This document shows, in pieces, positions 47,279 through 54,384 of a stretch of 54,384 nucleotides of DNA. Every line of letters starts with the position of its first letter. Within the stretch, counting starts at the first letter, position 1. The translations under genes were made by a program, and so were the position numbers. Source of the DNA: Marinomonas rhizomae (GTDB taxonomy: Bacteria; Pseudomonadota; Gammaproteobacteria; Pseudomonadales; Marinomonadaceae); NCBI RefSeq assembly GCF_003315485.1, contig NZ_QNSE01000019.1, positions 1 to 54,384 on the forward strand, in the 5' to 3' direction. Below the pieces are notes generated by a model that did not search any database, was not told the origin of the DNA, and saw only the letters and a list, made by a program, of their open reading frames with translations.

Positions 47279-47299
47279 AGCACGGTTTTAGACCGTGCT
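47279..47299 (+). repeat. Hairpin between dnaK and dnaJ
   Basis: AGCACGGT and ACCGTGCT form an 8-base stem followed by TTTGCTATTT. The tail is short of a strong T run, so it may act as a partial terminator that lowers dnaJ expression relative to dnaK, or as a 3'-end stabiliser. Confidence 0.6.
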
Positions 47300-47424
47300 T
47301 TGCTATTTGCAAAATATGAGGTTGGTGATTTTAAAAATTGAATTTTTTTAAATTCTTAAATTTTTCGATTCCAGTTTTCAATTCAGATTTTTCCATTCAG
47401 ACTTTTAATTCAGGAATGCCTGCG

Positions 47425-48552
47425 ATGAGCAAAAGAGACTATTACGACGTTCTTGGGGTGGCCAAAGACGCGGATAAGAAAGATATTAAAAAAGCTTATC
47501 GTTCTTTAGCGAATAAGTACCACCCAGATAAGAATCCAGACAACCCAGAAGCGCTCGATAAATTCAAAGAGCTGGCGGAAGCCTATGAAATATTATCTTC
47601 TGATGATAAGCGTGCCGCTTACGACCGATTTGGTCATGATGGCGTAAACGGTCAGGCTGGTGGTTATGGCGGCGGCGCTGGAGCTGGTGGTTTTAGTGAC
47701 ATTTTTGGTGATGTGTTCGGTGATATTTTTGGCGGCGGTGGTGGCGGTCAAAGCCGAACTCGCCGTGGCTCAGATTTACGTTACACCTTAGAGCTTGATC
47801 TTGAACAGGCGGTTTGGGGATGTGAAGAAAAAATCCGTATACCGACCTTAGTGAATTGTAAAACTTGTGATGGTTCCGGTGCTAAAAAAGGTTCGACGCC
47901 TAAGACCTGTGGAACTTGTGGTGGTGCTGGTCAAGTACGCATGTCACAAGGTTTCTTCTCTGTTCAGCAAGCTTGTCCAGAATGCCATGGTGCCGGTCAG
48001 GTGATCAGTGATCCTTGTAACGATTGTCATGGTCAAGGCCGTGTTCAAGAATACAAAACGCTTAATGTTAAGATTCCTGCTGGTGTAGATACGGGGGATC
48101 GTATTCGTTTGTCTGGTGAAGGCGAAGCGGGAACTCATGGTGGTCCAGCGGGTGATTTATTTGTACAGGTCTCTGTTAAACCGCATAGCATTTTCGAGCG
48201 TGATGGTGCGAACTTATACTGTGAAGTGCCTATCAGCTTCACAACGGCGGCATTGGGTGGTGAAATTGATGTGCCGACATTAGATGGTCGTGTGCGTTTG
48301 AAAGTCACAGCTGAATGTCAGTCTGGCAAGTTATTCCGCCTGCGCAATAAAGGTGTGAAGCCAGTTCGTGGCGGCCCAGTGGGTGATTTGATCTGTAAGG
48401 TTGTTGTGGAAACACCAGTGAATTTAACGGCTCGTCAAAAAGAGCTGTTTACAGAATTGGCTGAAAGTATGGGTGAAGGGACGGACCATTCACCTAAGCA
48501 AAAAAGCTGGTTTGATGGTGTGAAACGTTTCTTTGACGACATAAAGAAATAA
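47425..48552 (+). CDS. dnaJ: Co-chaperone DnaJ (Hsp40)
   Basis: DnaJ delivers substrates to DnaK and stimulates its ATPase. About 375 residues: J domain with the HPD in [11 protein letters not shown], a Gly/Phe-rich linker ([18 protein letters not shown]), four CxxCxGxG zinc motifs ([32 protein letters not shown]) and the C-terminal substrate domain. The ATG at 47425 has AGGA nine bases upstream; the longer in-frame start at 47338 is leader sequence, T-rich with repeated ATTCAG. Confidence 0.97.
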   Translation: MSKRDYYDVLGVAKDADKKDIKKAYRSLANKYHPDKNPDNPEALDKFKELAEAYEILSSDDKRAAYDRFGHDGVNGQAGGYGGGAGAGGFSDIFGDVFGDIFGGGGGGQSRTRRGSDLRYTLELDLEQAVWGCEEKIRIPTLVNCKTCDGSGAKKGSTPKTCGTCGGAGQVRMSQGFFSVQQACPECHGAGQVISDPCNDCHGQGRVQEYKTLNVKIPAGVDTGDRIRLSGEGEAGTHGGPAGDLFVQVSVKPHSIFERDGANLYCEVPISFTTAALGGEIDVPTLDGRVRLKVTAECQSGKLFRLRNKGVKPVRGGPVGDLICKVVVETPVNLTARQKELFTELAESMGEGTDHSPKQKSWFDGVKRFFDDIKK

Positions 48553-48570
48553 AGCTTTGCTGCTTCGGTA

Positions 48571-48606
48571 ATATAAAAAAGAAGGGCGCCTATTTGGCGC
48601 CTTTCT
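48571..48606. terminator. Shared dnaJ/udk terminator
   Basis: GGCGCC-TATTT-GGCGCC is flanked by A-rich and T-rich runs. On the minus strand it is followed by CTTCTTTTTTAT, a good udk terminator; on plus it ends dnaJ. It includes the last bases of udk. Confidence 0.75.
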
Positions 48607-49201
48607 CTTTTAGTAAGTAGTCTATGTGATTTCGCAGTAAACTCGCGGCGTTGGTGAAGCTTTTGTTGTTTGGGATAATGAAATCCGCTTTACTGCGAAT
48701 GTCGATGGTCTTGAGTGAGGCTTGACGTACATGGCGCATGTAGCGGCTTGTTACTTCGTTTACATCACGTCCGCGTTCTGCAATATCTCGTTTCAAACGT
48801 CGCACAATGGCGATGTCCATATCTGTGTCGACATATAAAAGGTAATCAACAGCATCACGAATACCTGGGTCTTGGAACATCATGTGACCTTCCACGAGAA
48901 CAACGTGTGTTGGGTCTAGATTACGATAGCCAGTACGTTTGTGTTGAGAATGATCGTACACTGGAATTTCATTTGGCTGCTGGCGGTTTTTACAGTTATG
49001 AATCGCCAGAGTGATGCTTTCAAGGTCTAGTGAGCTTAGATCATCAAAGTTATAAACGTCCGGATCGATACTACCGCATCCATTATAGAAACTGTCCTGG
49101 CATAGGACGGTGATTTTGTCACCCTGACCTTCCGCTAATAAAGAACAAAGTCGGCTTTTTCCGCTTCCAGAGACACCGGTGATGCCAATAACAAGAGCCA
49201 T
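48590..49201 (-). CDS. udk: Uridine kinase
   Basis: Udk phosphorylates uridine and cytidine to UMP and CMP in pyrimidine salvage. The 203-residue protein starts with P-loop GITGVSGSGKS (about 6-16) and carries QDSFYNG, YNFDDLSSLDLE, VVLVEGHMMF and RRLKRDIAERGRDVNEV. GAGG precedes the ATG. It converges on dnaJ. Confidence 0.92.
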   Translation of the reverse strand: MALVIGITGVSGSGKSRLCSLLAEGQGDKITVLCQDSFYNGCGSIDPDVYNFDDLSSLDLESITLAIHNCKNRQQPNEIPVYDHSQHKRTGYRNLDPTHVVLVEGHMMFQDPGIRDAVDYLLYVDTDMDIAIVRRLKRDIAERGRDVNEVTSRYMRHVRQASLKTIDIRSKADFIIPNNKSFTNAASLLRNHIDYLLKEKGAK

Positions 49202-49328
49202 TTTTTACCTCAGAAAATAAAGTTTTGATGCTCCTTGAGTTGAAGGAGTTTATAGTGTTGTATTATATATCAGGTTTGATGTTTTGTGCCCAGTCAAACT
49301 GATGTGCGTCGCCTCAAAGGAAAAATTA

Positions 49329-49886
49329 ATGCCAGCTAAAGTCACTCCAGTGTTTATTATGGTTGTATTTGCTTTTTTTATGGGCTTCTCTGCGTTAGCC
49401 AAAGCTGAAGTGAGTGGTGTTTCTCCTCCTTTTAGCGAGGCTAAACTGTTTGGTTTACCATTAAACGACCTAAGCGTTTCTCGATTAGACAATCAGCTGA
49501 ATAGCATGGGACTGCGTAGTTATCCGTCTTATAAAGATGGTGTGGTGAGTTATAGCTTAGGGCCTGAAGGTATCTTGGGAGTGACTAGCGTGACGATTTA
49601 TTCAAATAGATCGGGTTATATTCGTCAGGCTCTGTTGTCTGGTGTGGTGGAAAGTAAAGAGAAGCGTAAGGCGTTGGGTGAATTGCTTATTCGTAAGTAC
49701 GGAGATCCTAATGAAGGTGTCCTTAATGATGGTATTGGGCGCTCAAAGTGGTTTTTTAATGATGGCACCATGATTGAACTTCATAATACGACTTATGATG
49801 TATCCCTTATGTATGTTGATGAAAGTCCAAAAGTTGCCACTCGTTCTGGGAAAATTGATGTTGAAGCCTTGTCTCGTAAAAATTAA
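49329..49886 (+). CDS. Secreted hypothetical protein
   Basis: A Sec signal peptide (MPAKVTPVFIMVVFAFFMGF, then SALAKA before EVSG) predicts periplasmic export of a protein of about 185 residues. Mature sequence includes LFGLPLNDLSVSRLDNQLNS and LLIRKYGDPNEG, a pattern reminiscent of small periplasmic proteins that track a gene's own translation product, but I do not recognise a family. AAAGGA seven bases upstream sets the start at 49329 rather than 49284. It is 36 bases upstream of the DUF3392 gene and may share its transcript. Confidence 0.7.
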   Translation: MPAKVTPVFIMVVFAFFMGFSALAKAEVSGVSPPFSEAKLFGLPLNDLSVSRLDNQLNSMGLRSYPSYKDGVVSYSLGPEGILGVTSVTIYSNRSGYIRQALLSGVVESKEKRKALGELLIRKYGDPNEGVLNDGIGRSKWFFNDGTMIELHNTTYDVSLMYVDESPKVATRSGKIDVEALSRKN

Positions 49887-49922
49887 TAACCCTTAGTTTG
49901 TTTATCGTGTAGTTAATTATCT

Positions 49923-50252
49923 ATGTTTATTCTTGATCTAAATCTTCGTTTTGCACACTTTCTTCAGCCTTATCTTCAGGATATCTCTTTAGCGTTGGTT
50001 GCTACTTGTTTGGTCGTTTACGGCGACAAGGTAAATGGATTTATCAAAAGCTTGGTGTCTTCTTGGGTGTTTTTTGCTCGGGTAGTGGCGTTTATTTTGA
50101 TGTGTACTTTTGGGTATGGGCTTCTCACTTTATGGAGTCAGCCCTTGGTTTATTGGGGAATTACACGTGTCGATTTGATGTATCGTCCGGCTTTAATTCT
50201 ATTTTGTTTCTGTCTTTTGGGTGTTTTGGCTGAAAGAAAGCGTCATTTGTAA
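49923..50252 (+). CDS. DUF3392-family membrane protein
   Basis: A 109-residue inner membrane protein with three predicted helices. The layout resembles DUF3392: an N-terminal amphipathic RFAHFLQPYLQDISLALVA, then VVYGDKVNGFIKSLV, FILMCTFGYGLLTLW and a final helix ending LLGVLAERKR. No function is known for the family. It follows the secreted hypothetical protein on the same strand. Confidence 0.72.
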   Translation: MFILDLNLRFAHFLQPYLQDISLALVATCLVVYGDKVNGFIKSLVSSWVFFARVVAFILMCTFGYGLLTLWSQPLVYWGITRVDLMYRPALILFCFCLLGVLAERKRHL

Positions 50253-50514
50253 AATAATTTATGAAATTTCCTGTCAGTCTTTGTTGCCAAATTACAACAT
50301 AATCGTGCCAATAGCAGGTATCTTCCGTGTAATAACGCGATTATGTAGTAAAGTTTCTAGACCTTCTCTGTTATTTCGTTATTTCTATAAAAAAACACGC
50401 TAAACACCCGTTTTTAAAGGTTTTTTGTTGTCTTCTTACAATTTGTTTTTGTCCTGATCTGCCGTTAGACTGCGCCCATATTGATACAACAGAGTCTTTT
50501 TTCGGGGGCAGAAA

Positions 50515-51888
50515 ATGACAAGCACTTGGTTACAAGCACTTTCACAAGCAGAATCTATGATTCCTCTTTTAGGTAAACTTGGTCGTGAGAAAGCGGTAAA
50601 AGTTCAGTTGGCAGGAAACACCTTAATGGCTGATTCTGTTACGAGCTTGATGGCTGCGTTTGATCAGCATCCTGAATTAGATCTTGCTCAAGTTTATCAA
50701 GTGTTAGAGCAAGTGTTGGCAAGTGACACCGCTAACAGCGTGGTGGAGCTAGAGACATTGATCGCTGAGGCAGATGTGGAATCTGTGTTAGCCGCTCAAA
50801 CAAATGATGGAGCTGAAACGCCTGTTGTTTTGTATGGGTTTGGTCGTATTGGTCGTTTGCTTGCTCGACGTATGTGTACTCTTGGTCATACAACACCAGG
50901 TATGGCATTAGCGGCGATTGTTGTACGCAAAGCGTGTGACAATGACCTTTCTAAGCGTGCCAGTTTGCTTAAATACGATTCTGTTCATGGCGTATATGAT
51001 GGGTTGGTAAAAGTGGATGAAGAGAATCAAGCTCTGATCATCAATGGTTCGCCTGTCAAAATTATTTATGCTTCTGATCCAGCGGAGGTTGATTACCAAG
51101 CCCATGGTATTAACAACGCTTTACTTGTTGATAATACAGGTCGCTGGCGTGATCATGATGGTTTGAGTGTTCACTTGAATCGTCCAGGTATTGAGCGCGT
51201 TGTGCTTACCGCTCCAGGAAAAGAAATGAAAAACATCGTTTTCGGTGTAAACGATAGCGATGTAACGGACGCTGACCGTATTGTTTCTGCTGCATCCTGC
51301 ACAACAAATGCGATTACGCCTATCTTGTCTGTATTGGAAAAAGAATACGGTATTGAGTCCGGTCATGTAGAAACAGTTCATGCTTATACGAATGACCAGA
51401 ACTTAATTGATAATATCCACAAAGGCGATCGTCGTGGTCGTGCTGCGGGTATGAATATGGTGATGACTGAAACCGGTGCGGCAAAAGCGGTATCAAAAGC
51501 GATCCCTTCTTTAGAAGGTAAGCTGAGTGGCAGTGCGATACGAGTTCCTGTTATCAATGTTTCTATTGCTGTGTTAAGTCTGAACTTGAAATCTGCAACG
51601 TCTGTTGAAGGGATTAACCAGCTTTTGAAAGCGGCATCCAGCAGTGCTGAATTGACAGGCCAAATTGGTTACAGTGAAGAATGTGATGCAGTAAGCTCTG
51701 ACTTTATCGGTTCTCAGCAAGCGGGTATTCTGGACTCTTTGTCGACAAAAGTTCGTGGTAACCAAGCAACTTTATATGTTTGGTACGATAACGAATACGG
51801 TTACAGCTGTCAGGTTGTGCGCTTAATGGAGAAGTTAGCTCAGGCAAATTTTACCAAAGCTGAATTACTCGAAGAGAAAGCAGCTTAA
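50515..51888 (+). CDS. gap: Glyceraldehyde-3-phosphate dehydrogenase, long form
   Basis: The 457-residue enzyme carries an N-terminal extension of about 100 residues before the NAD-binding GFGRIGR (108-114). The catalytic Cys262 sits in SAASCTTNAITPI and His289 in VHAYTNDQN. The extension and the GAPDH core together match the long Gap type of Pseudomonas (about 460 residues), thought to work mainly in gluconeogenesis. The RRGRAAGMNMVMTETGAAKA segment is typical. A strong TTCG-loop terminator follows the stop. The long upstream region (50253-50514) shows nothing beyond ordinary promoter-like AT content. Confidence 0.93.
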   Translation: MTSTWLQALSQAESMIPLLGKLGREKAVKVQLAGNTLMADSVTSLMAAFDQHPELDLAQVYQVLEQVLASDTANSVVELETLIAEADVESVLAAQTNDGAETPVVLYGFGRIGRLLARRMCTLGHTTPGMALAAIVVRKACDNDLSKRASLLKYDSVHGVYDGLVKVDEENQALIINGSPVKIIYASDPAEVDYQAHGINNALLVDNTGRWRDHDGLSVHLNRPGIERVVLTAPGKEMKNIVFGVNDSDVTDADRIVSAASCTTNAITPILSVLEKEYGIESGHVETVHAYTNDQNLIDNIHKGDRRGRAAGMNMVMTETGAAKAVSKAIPSLEGKLSGSAIRVPVINVSIAVLSLNLKSATSVEGINQLLKAASSSAELTGQIGYSEECDAVSSDFIGSQQAGILDSLSTKVRGNQATLYVWYDNEYGYSCQVVRLMEKLAQANFTKAELLEEKAA

Positions 51889-51921
51889 GAAATGACCGGA
51901 CACATTTAATGTGTGTTATTT

Positions 51922-51951
51922 AACGGCAACCTTCGGGTTGCCGTTTTTTTT
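51922..51951 (+). terminator. gap terminator
   Basis: AACGGCAACC-TTCG-GGTTGCCGTT followed by T8 is a strong intrinsic terminator 33 bases after the gap stop. Confidence 0.93.
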
Positions 51952-51985
51952 GCTTCAAGCGTTAAGTGTAAGGTTAAAGTTAAAG

Positions 51986-52128
51986 CAAAAAAAAAGCCGG
52001 ACAAGGTCCGGCTTCAACAAAAGTAACTAGCAGTTGCGAATAGCATCATCCTGTGGGGAATGGTGATATTCATCTAAAACATGACTGTGGGACACGTTTT
52101 AGAAGTAATACAGTTAGGGCTGTATCGA
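51986..52128 (-). ncRNA. Putative small RNA with three C-rich hairpin loops
   Basis: A strong minus-strand terminator (AGCCGGAC/GTCCGGCT, then nine T, at 52013-51987) has no minus-strand gene before it. Upstream of it on that strand are three hairpins: ATACAG/CTGTAT with loop CCCTAA (52125-52108), an 11-base stem at 52103-52073 with loop TCCCACAGT, and a 10/12-paired stem at 52071-52038 with loop TCCCCACAGG. Two loops share CCCACAG. No convincing promoter was seen; the 5' end (about 52128) is an estimate. The layout fits a Hfq- or CsrA-type regulatory RNA of about 140 bases. The T-run direction rules out service to gap. Confidence 0.55.
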
Positions 52129-52410
52129 TAAATATTAGGTCGCTGTTCAACCTAAGAGATCTAATAATTTTATCTATTTAAATAAGTCTTACAAACGATA
52201 TAAATTGATTTGTTGGATTAGTTAAATTAATGCAAAATACATTAATTATTTTTTATTTTATGTTTTAATATTTAAAGAAAAACAAAAATACAGAATTAAG
52301 TTGTTGATTATAAAGTTAAATTTAAATTATTTTGCTGCTTTTTATATTGGCTTTTGAGTTTGGTGGCGTTTTTATTTTGCAGTAGCTGAAGTCATCTAAT
52401 GAGGGTTTTT
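52129..52410. other. AT-rich interval upstream of the LysR gene
   Basis: About 280 bases of very AT-rich sequence precede the LysR gene. It should contain the LysR promoter (plus) and any promoter for the small-RNA candidate (minus). No clear element is seen. Confidence 0.4.
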
Positions 52411-53340
52411 ATGAAATCTATTCCTTTGGCAGGATTGGCCACATTTGCTATCGCGGCTCGTCATTTGAGTTTTACAAAAGCTGCGCAAGAAATGCATTTA
52501 ACGCAAGGAGCGGTTAGTCAGCAAATTCGCCAATTAGAAGAGCGTTTGAAGCTGACTTTATTTGTTCGCTACCATCGGCGTTTAGAGTTGACTGTGGCAG
52601 GGGTGCGCTTGGCTGTGCAGCTCAACCATAGTTTTACTGAAATTAATGATTTGGTGCTAGAGCTGCAAGAAGAAGAAACGTCTAATATTTTGACGGTTTC
52701 TGTCATGCCATCTTTTGCAACCAAATGGTTGATCCCCCGATTGGGTAACTTGCAGGAAGCTTACCCCGATTTACAGCTTCGTATTCAGGCTAATGACAGA
52801 GAGGTGAACTTTCAGCGTGACAGAATTGATGTGGCGATAGTTCATAGTCATGTTCATAGCTCCAAAGGGCATATTGTTCCCTTGATGAAGGATAAGGTGT
52901 TTCCGGTTTGTAGTCCGGCGTTTGTACAACAGCGGGCTTTAACGGAAGCGAGCCAATTAGCGCAAGTGCCTTTATTAAATGATGATTCTGAATGGCGTTT
53001 TTCCAGCCCTTATGCGGAATGGGAGAAGTGGCTGCTATTGGCTAACGCAAAAGGTATTAAGCCATCTCGCGGTATCAGTTTTAATCGTGGTGACCTTGCT
53101 GTGCAAGCTGCTATTGCTGGGCAGGGCGTTGCTTTGGGTAGGACACCTTTGGTTATGGATGACATTCAGCAAGGAAGGTTGGTTATGCCATTTTCAGAAA
53201 CGTTGGATGAAGGTTATGCTTACCTGTTTGTCTGTCCTGAAATGCAGCGTCAGCGAGAGCCTGTCCAGCAGTTACTCAGTTGGCTGGTAGCGCAATGCTA
53301 CGAATATTCATCAGAGGATGCTTTGACAGCGCCTGAGTAA
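52411..53340 (+). CDS. LysR-family transcription regulator, GcvA-like
   Basis: About 309 residues. The N-terminal winged helix is classical: LAGLATFAIAARHLSFTKAA, then LHLTQGAVSQQIRQLEERL. The C-terminal effector domain has SVMPSFATKWLIPRLGNL and GVALGRTPLVMDD, both typical of the GcvA group. The ATG at 52411 has GAGGG six bases upstream; a start at 52399 is less well placed. The target is unknown. It lies upstream of the convergent TauE/SafE gene. Confidence 0.9.
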   Translation: MKSIPLAGLATFAIAARHLSFTKAAQEMHLTQGAVSQQIRQLEERLKLTLFVRYHRRLELTVAGVRLAVQLNHSFTEINDLVLELQEEETSNILTVSVMPSFATKWLIPRLGNLQEAYPDLQLRIQANDREVNFQRDRIDVAIVHSHVHSSKGHIVPLMKDKVFPVCSPAFVQQRALTEASQLAQVPLLNDDSEWRFSSPYAEWEKWLLLANAKGIKPSRGISFNRGDLAVQAAIAGQGVALGRTPLVMDDIQQGRLVMPFSETLDEGYAYLFVCPEMQRQREPVQQLLSWLVAQCYEYSSEDALTAPE

Positions 53341-53356
53341 GTTGAGCTAAGCCTTA

Positions 53357-54127
53357 CTAGTTGTCTAATAATAATTTAATTGAAATGGCTAAACACATAA
53401 TAATTACCATGGGGCGAATCAGCTTCGCGCCTTTGGTAATAACCAGTCTTGAGCCAATTTGCGCTCCAAACCATTGCCCAATTCCCATCACGATACCTAA
53501 TGCCCAAATTAGATGGCCGCTAAAAGCGAACATGGCTAAGGAGGCTAGGTTGCTGGTTGCATTGAGTACTTTTGTGTGGGCGGTGGCTGAAACCACGGTC
53601 AGCCCCATTAAGCATAAATAAGCGGTAGAAAAGAAAGCGCCTGTTCCAGGGCCAATCAAACCATCATAAAAGCCGATGCTGGTGCCTATAATGAGCGCAA
53701 ACTGGACATGAGTAAGAGAGAATTTACTGGCGATATAAGGTTGAACCTTAGGTAAGAAGAAAAAGAAAATAGCCACAGCAATAAGAATAAGCGGAACGGC
53801 CTTAAGCAGTAGACTGCTGTCCAAGTAGGATACTAGTAATGTTCCGCATATCGCCCCGATGGCAGTCATTAGAATAGGGAGCCACATATCAGATAGTTTT
53901 ACTTGGCCCTTTTTAATGAAGTGGTAAGACGCAGATACCGTGCCTGCACAGCCTTGTAGTTTATTGGTTGCTAGAGCTTCTGCAGGTGAAAGGCCTGCCG
54001 CTAATAAAACCGGTACAGTGATTAGACCGCCTCCCCCTGCAATAGCATCGATAACGCCTGCAAAAAACGCAGCGCCAAAGAGAGCAAGATAGACCCAAAT
54101 AGATATATCGAAAAAGACAAAGTCCAT
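53357..54127 (-). CDS. TauE/SafE-family membrane transporter (YfcA-like)
   Basis: An inner membrane protein of about 256 residues with eight predicted helices. The TSUP pattern is clear: FFAGVIDAIAGGGGLITVPVLLAAG at the N-terminal half and GFYDGLIGPGTGAFF in the second half. Members export sulfite, sulfoacetate or other small anions; the substrate is unknown. The start at 54127 (MDFVFFDI) is preferred, with AGGA upstream, over longer frames to 54187. It converges on the LysR gene with 16 bases between the stops. Confidence 0.9.
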   Translation of the reverse strand: MDFVFFDISIWVYLALFGAAFFAGVIDAIAGGGGLITVPVLLAAGLSPAEALATNKLQGCAGTVSASYHFIKKGQVKLSDMWLPILMTAIGAICGTLLVSYLDSSLLLKAVPLILIAVAIFFFFLPKVQPYIASKFSLTHVQFALIIGTSIGFYDGLIGPGTGAFFSTAYLCLMGLTVVSATAHTKVLNATSNLASLAMFAFSGHLIWALGIVMGIGQWFGAQIGSRLVITKGAKLIRPMVIIMCLAISIKLLLDN

Positions 54128-54207
54128 TGTATGTTTATTCCTGTTAAAGAGGGGGTTGATGCTTTTAGTAGAGCAAAAAAAGCCCACCTAGACAATAATT
54201 TATGAAG

Positions 54208-54228
54208 TGACCCCATAAAGTTGGACTC
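54208..54228. mobile_element. IS3-family terminal inverted repeat
   Basis: TGACCCCATAAAGTTGGACTC begins with the TGACCCC-type end of IS3-family elements and stands about five bases past the transposase stop, as expected. It marks the right-hand boundary between chromosome and insertion sequence. The far end is outside the window. Confidence 0.75.
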
Positions 54229-54232
54229 TTTA

Positions 54233-54384
54233 TTAACCGGCTAACAATGCCTGATTTCGGTACTCTACCGGAGTCAGGCCATTTAACCCCATTTTTATTC
54301 GTTTCGTATTGTAGTAATCAATATACTCTTCAAGTTCTTGGATCAGATCATCTTCGTCCTCGAAGGTTTCGCCATGGAACATTT
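54233..54384 (-). mobile_element. IS3-family transposase OrfB, C-terminal part
   Basis: The minus-strand frame runs off the window and ends with the typical OrfB C terminus: [20 protein letters not shown], then [19 protein letters not shown] and the stop. The YYN..R motif and the late VEYR block are family hallmarks of the IS150-like group. About 50 residues are visible. Catalytic DDE residues lie outside the window. Confidence 0.88.

Noticed and set aside
49250..49492. Minus-strand frame over the secreted hypothetical protein
   Set aside because: The plus-strand gene has a good ribosome binding site and signal peptide; this frame has neither.
51995..52013. Second gap terminator
   Set aside because: The T run lies on the minus-strand side only. 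On the plus strand the stem is followed by TTCAACA, so it does not serve gap.

Overview
The window looks like a chromosomal segment of a marine gammaproteobacterium of the Oceanospirillales, most like Marinomonas. This rests on a Pseudomonas-like hemB/ppk/ppx/rho neighbourhood, a six-gene group-2 Mrp antiporter operon, a long-form GapB-like GAPDH, and a tmRNA with the standard gammaproteobacterial tag ANDENYALAA. No genome comparison could be run, so the genus is an inference. Most of the window is ordinary core genome at moderate to low GC, with a small mobile scar near 30-32 kb and an IS end at the right edge.

Layout. 1-412: 3' end of a 5S rRNA gene followed by degenerate tandem copies of the 5S tail, each with its own terminator. 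413-1080: no gene, but inverted-repeat structures. 1.1-6.6 kb (minus): ppk, hemB and the ABC-F gene yheS. 6.8-10.4 kb: hslO, a CBS-pair protein, mqo and a YfcL-like gene. 10.4-12.6 kb (minus): fre and rho. 13.1-14.6 kb: ppx. 15.3-17.3 kb: an orphan FtsZ/tubulin-superfamily GTPase. 17.5-20.6 kb: an ammonium-transporter-like sensor fused to PAS-GGDEF-EAL. 20.6-26.4 kb (minus): the Mrp operon. 26.8-29.6 kb: a CZB-type chemoreceptor, a Yip1-family membrane protein and a lipoprotein. 30.0-31.8 kb: a decayed prophage with nuclease-like, integrase and repressor remnants and one intact membrane-protein gene. 32.0-33.0 kb: ssrA and smpB. 33.1-37.8 kb: NSS symporter, ratA, rnfH, bamE, fur and recN. 38.0-44.3 kb: a transporter/enzyme island. 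44.6-49.2 kb: grpE-dnaK-dnaJ and udk. 49.3-51.9 kb: a secreted protein, a DUF3392 protein and GAPDH. 52.0 kb: a probable small RNA. 52.4-54.2 kb: a LysR regulator and a TauE/SafE exporter. 54.2 kb to the end: the end of an IS3-family element.

How the genes fit together. Ppk and Ppx make and degrade polyphosphate. ssrA and SmpB are the two halves of trans-translation. RatA, RnfH, BamE and Fur keep a common gammaproteobacterial order. The chaperone genes carry sigma-32 promoters before grpE and before dnaK. The 38-44 kb island joins a polyamine-type ABC importer to a guanine-deaminase-like enzyme, a flavin-reductase-fold protein and a GntR/FCD regulator. A shared motif (TTGTAYRYA-like) lies before three of its transcription units, suggesting one regulon for an unknown nitrogenous substrate.

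The items most worth a second look are the orphan tubulin-like GTPase (15262-17289), the Amt-PAS-GGDEF-EAL fusion, the small-RNA candidate at 51986-52128 with three C-rich hairpin loops, the 5S-tail tandem repeat, the 38-44 kb island, and the intact membrane gene between the prophage integrase and repressor remnants. Start codons were moved from the longest open frame wherever a ribosome binding site clearly favoured an internal start; these cases are stated.
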